Assembly (NCBI GenBank): GCA_910575755.1
Contig: CAJTFO010000003.1
Location: forward strand, 186,001 to 250,000
Direction: 5' to 3'
DNA length: 64,000 bases
From: Desulfovibrionaceae bacterium
GTDB lineage: Bacteria; Desulfobacterota; Desulfovibrionia; Desulfovibrionales; Desulfovibrionaceae
A program made the position numbers and the translations under genes. Below the pieces are notes generated by a model. That model was not told where the DNA came from and made no database searches. It saw only the letters and a list, made by a program, of their open reading frames with translations. How positions within the stretch are numbered: the stretch's first letter is position 1; each line of letters begins with the position of its first letter. Below are positions 61,480 through 64,000 of the stretch, in pieces.

Positions 61480-61728
61480 ATGAGTCAGATCATCAGTCTT
61501 CGCGAAATGGGTGTGGGTCAGCAGGGTAAAATCGCCACCGTGGAAGCTTTCGGCGAGATGAACCGGCGCATTCGCGACATGGGCCTGATCCCCGGCGCCA
61601 CTGTTTCCGTAGTGGGCCGCGCGCCGCTGAAAGACCCGGTGGCCCTGCGCCTGTCCGGCGTGACCATCTCGCTTCGCAACAGCGAAGCGGACTACATCAA
61701 GGTTGATATCTCCGGGCCGGTTCACTAG
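61480..61728 (+). CDS. feoA: FeoA-domain protein
   Basis: An 82-residue SH3-like FeoA protein: 'SLREMGVGQQGKIATVEA', 'MNRRIRDMGLIPGATVSVVGRAPLKDPVALRLSGVTISLR' (split: 'IRDMGLIPGATVSVVG' and 'PVALRLSGVTISLR') are its core. FeoA normally helps FeoB import Fe2+. No feoB follows; instead there is a small membrane protein and a P-type ATPase, a ferrosome-like context. Confidence 0.85.
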   Translation: MSQIISLREMGVGQQGKIATVEAFGEMNRRIRDMGLIPGATVSVVGRAPLKDPVALRLSGVTISLRNSEADYIKVDISGPVH

Positions 61729-61982
61729 AGCTCATAGGCGCCCGCACCGGCGCGTAACGCGTTGACAAGCAGAGCTTGCGCCCGCGGCGGCTGTCAGCCT
61801 TCGCCGCCGGCAGGTCATTTTTAATGCGAAGCGCCCGCCGGGCCTTGCATCATTTGCCGTCACGGACAATTTTGCCCCCTTGCTTCTCCGTCGTTTTTCA
61901 CGCGCGACGGAGGGGGCTCAAGTATTGTCCTTATTTCGGGGCGGGCTACGCGAAGAACGCCCCTCAAGCAAAGGGAGACGAC

Positions 61983-62258
61983 ATGAACAACGGACTTAAA
62001 TTCGGACTGTTTTTCCTGGGCGGCATAGCCCTCGGCGCGCTGGGGGCGGTCGCAGTGAGCCGGGGCAAGCTGGATCTTAAACCCGTGGCCGCAAACCTCA
62101 TCAGCCGAGGCATCGATGCAAAGGACGCCCTGATGGGCAAGTTGGAAGCCTTCAAGGAAGATATGGAAGACCTCGCCGCCGAAGCCCGCCAGGCTTCAGA
62201 CAAGCGCAAGGCGGCTCAAAACGCCGAAGCATCCGGGCAGACGCAGACTCAGGCCTAA
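61983..62258 (+). CDS. Small glycine-zipper membrane protein (FezA-like)
   Basis: A 91-residue protein with one helix rich in Gly and Ala ('FGLFFLGGIALGALGAVAV', residues 7-25) then a charged, helical tail. FezA of ferrosome clusters is a short protein of this type. GGGAG precedes ATG 61983. The function in ferrosome formation is inferred from context. Confidence 0.6.
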   Translation: MNNGLKFGLFFLGGIALGALGAVAVSRGKLDLKPVAANLISRGIDAKDALMGKLEAFKEDMEDLAAEARQASDKRKAAQNAEASGQTQTQA

Positions 62259-62379
62259 ACCGGGTTGCCCGCCCTGTTCTCCCCGGCCTTGCTGCGCCCG
62301 CGCTGAAGCCGCAAGGCCGGGTTCCGGTTTCCTCCGGCCCTCTTCAGGGCCCTTTTGCAGCTTTCAGAGAGGAGCGCGC

Positions 62380-64000
62380 ATGTCCTTTTGCATCATTCAT
62401 GAACTTCAGGGCCTCAACGGAACCGCCGCCGGCAGAATGCGCGTGCGCGCCCACCGACCCTTGCCGCTGTCCGTGACCGCCGATCTGACCCGCAATCTTG
62501 ATGATTTGCCCGGCATCAGCGGCGTGCGCGTCAATCCCCGCGTTGGCAGCGTTCTTTTTTTTTACGCCGATCAGCAAAGCCGCCTTTCAGCCCTGCGCCT
62601 GCTGGCCGTCCGGGATAAAAACCCTGTTCCGCACACGCCGGCCGTCACTTCAGAGCTTTTGCCTGAGAAAACGCCCGGCGGCGGCCTGCTGCCGCTGCTC
62701 CGTTTTTTTGTCATCCGCCCCTTGCTGCCGCGCATCTGGCGCATGGTCAGCAGCGTCATGGCGGCCATGCCCTTTCTGCTCAAGGGCGTCGCATCCCTGC
62801 TGCATGGCAGGCTCAGCGTGGACGTGCTGGACGCGGCGGCCATCGCAGCCTCGCTTCTCATGCGGGACTTTCGCACAGTCAGCGTGCTGACCCTGCTGCT
62901 GGGCCTGGGCGAAACCCTGGAATACTGGACGCGCCGTCGCTCTCTGGACAGCCTGACCGAAAGCCTGGCCCTGAATGTGGACAGCGTGTGGCTGCTCGGA
63001 AAAGATGGTACGGAGGCGTCCGTGCCGCTGGGGCAGGTTCAGAAAGATGATCTCGTAGTCGTGCGCGACGGCGGCTCCATCCCGGTGGACGGCATTGTGG
63101 AGGAGGGCTGCGCGCTGGTCAATCAATCCTCCATGACCGGCGAGCCGCTGGGCGTGCCGCGCGCCAGAGGCGCGGCGGTGTTCGCAGGCACGGTGGTGGA
63201 GGAAGGGCGGCTGGTGATCCGGGTCAACCAGGTGGGCGACGGCACCCGTCTGCGCCAGGTGATCAGCTTCATTGAACAGTCCGAAGCGCTCAAGGCCGGC
63301 ATTCAGGGCAAGACCGAGCGTCTGGCCGATCTGGCCGTGCCCTTCACCTTCGCGCTGGCGGCGCTGGTCTGGCTGATCACGCGCAATCCCATGCGCGCCG
63401 CCTCGGTGCTGCTGGTGGATTATTCCTGCGCCCTGAAGCTGGCCACGCCCCTGGCCGTGCTGGCCTCCATGCGCGAAGGCGCGCGGCACGGCATGGTCAT
63501 CAAGGGCGGCCGTTATCTGGAGGCCCTGTGCGAAGCGGATACCCTGATCTTCGACAAGACCGGCACCCTGACCAATGCCAGCCCCAGAGTAGTGGACGTC
63601 ATTCCCGCCGGGGGCTATCAGCGCGACGAGGTGTTGCGGATCATGGCCTGCCTGGAGGAGCACTTCCCCCATCCTGTGGCCCGCGCCGTGGTGCGCAAGG
63701 CCCAGGAGGAGAATCTCCAGCATGAGGAAGAGCACGCCCAGGTGGAATATGTGGTGGCCCACGGCGTGGCTTCATCTCTGCACGGCAAAATGCTGCGGGT
63801 GGGCAGTCGCCACTATATTGAGCACGACGAAGGCGTGGATGTTTCACCGATGGCGGCGGACATCGCCCGTCAGACGGCCCTGGGCCGCTCCCTGCTCTAC
63901 CTGGCCGAAGACGGCGCGCTGGCTGGCATTCTGGCCATAGAAGACCCCCTGAGGCCGGAAGCCGCCGCAGTGGTGAAAACATTGCGCGGCATGGGCTTCA
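62380..64000 (+). CDS. fezB: P1B-type metal ATPase with SCA motif, FezB-like (3' end outside window)
   Basis: About 540 residues are visible. A non-cysteine HMA-like N-terminal domain (1-65) is followed by helices, then 'SSMTGEPLGVPR' (TGE loop), the metal-site helix 'VDYSCALKLATPLAVLAS' (S349-C350-A351 in place of CPC), and 'LIFDKTGTLTN' (phosphorylated Asp about 392) and 'HFPHPVARAVV' (HP). The SCA variant defines the P1B-6 group, which includes FezB of ferrosomes, where it loads iron into vesicles. A T9 run lies in the N-terminal domain. The frame is open at the window end. Confidence 0.8.
   Translation, partial: MSFCIIHELQGLNGTAAGRMRVRAHRPLPLSVTADLTRNLDDLPGISGVRVNPRVGSVLFFYADQQSRLSALRLLAVRDKNPVPHTPAVTSELLPEKTPGGGLLPLLRFFVIRPLLPRIWRMVSSVMAAMPFLLKGVASLLHGRLSVDVLDAAAIAASLLMRDFRTVSVLTLLLGLGETLEYWTRRRSLDSLTESLALNVDSVWLLGKDGTEASVPLGQVQKDDLVVVRDGGSIPVDGIVEEGCALVNQSSMTGEPLGVPRARGAAVFAGTVVEEGRLVIRVNQVGDGTRLRQVISFIEQSEALKAGIQGKTERLADLAVPFTFALAALVWLITRNPMRAASVLLVDYSCALKLATPLAVLASMREGARHGMVIKGGRYLEALCEADTLIFDKTGTLTNASPRVVDVIPAGGYQRDEVLRIMACLEEHFPHPVARAVVRKAQEENLQHEEEHAQVEYVVAHGVASSLHGKMLRVGSRHYIEHDEGVDVSPMAADIARQTALGRSLLYLAEDGALAGILAIEDPLRPEAAAVVKTLRGMGF

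Overview
The window looks like chromosomal DNA of a sulfate-reducing deltaproteobacterium, most likely Desulfovibrio or a close relative. This rests on GC-rich coding sequence, short tightly packed operons, the mix of genes (polyglucan metabolism, TupA-like oxyanion binding protein, minimal SufCB, FeoA plus an SCA-type metal ATPase) and a sigma-54 promoter. The genus is an inference from content, not from a marker gene.

Layout. 1-9.7 kb: the 5' part of an AsmA-like gene, a CgeB-like glycosyltransferase, a radical SAM protein and a complete branched-chain amino-acid ABC transporter (livKHMGF). 10-19.2 kb: a four-gene glucan cluster (debranching enzyme, GT4, GH57 and a large glycogen synthase-phosphorylase fusion). 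19.3-25.1 kb: a six-gene minus-strand cassette for an unusual amino/keto sugar, including a cytidylyltransferase-PseG fusion and an unlisted 50-residue ORF. 25.3-31.9 kb: housekeeping genes (DUF805, folD, tupA, eno, coaX, cobQ). 32-35.2 kb: a sigma-54 promoter with a likely small RNA, remnants of two IS families, and an O-acyltransferase with an (AG)19 tract just upstream. 35.5-43.5 kb: envelope proteins, a manganese (yybP-ykoY) riboswitch in front of a CaCA-family exchanger, paired DUF3298 proteins with a tandem duplication, and a chemotaxis receptor. 44.4-54.7 kb: an AT-richer glycan island (glycosyltransferases, 3-amino-3,6-dideoxyhexose genes, glycerol-phosphate-type genes). 55-60.7 kb: hldD, a minimal Suf pair with a small partner, tRNA-Met beside a decayed IS1, Trm112-like, YfcE-like and Maf-like genes. 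60.8-64 kb: a divergent iron locus that resembles the ferrosome (fez) clusters and runs off the right edge.

The main themes are surface-polysaccharide diversification and metal control. Three separate features could switch glycan expression: the dinucleotide tract, a poly-G tract inside a glycosyltransferase, and an inverted-repeat-bounded segment before the glycan island. Metal functions appear as a Mn-riboswitch exchanger, an oxyanion-binding lipoprotein-like SBP, and the ferrosome-like locus. Two genes are cut by the window edges (AsmA-like at the left, P-type ATPase at the right).
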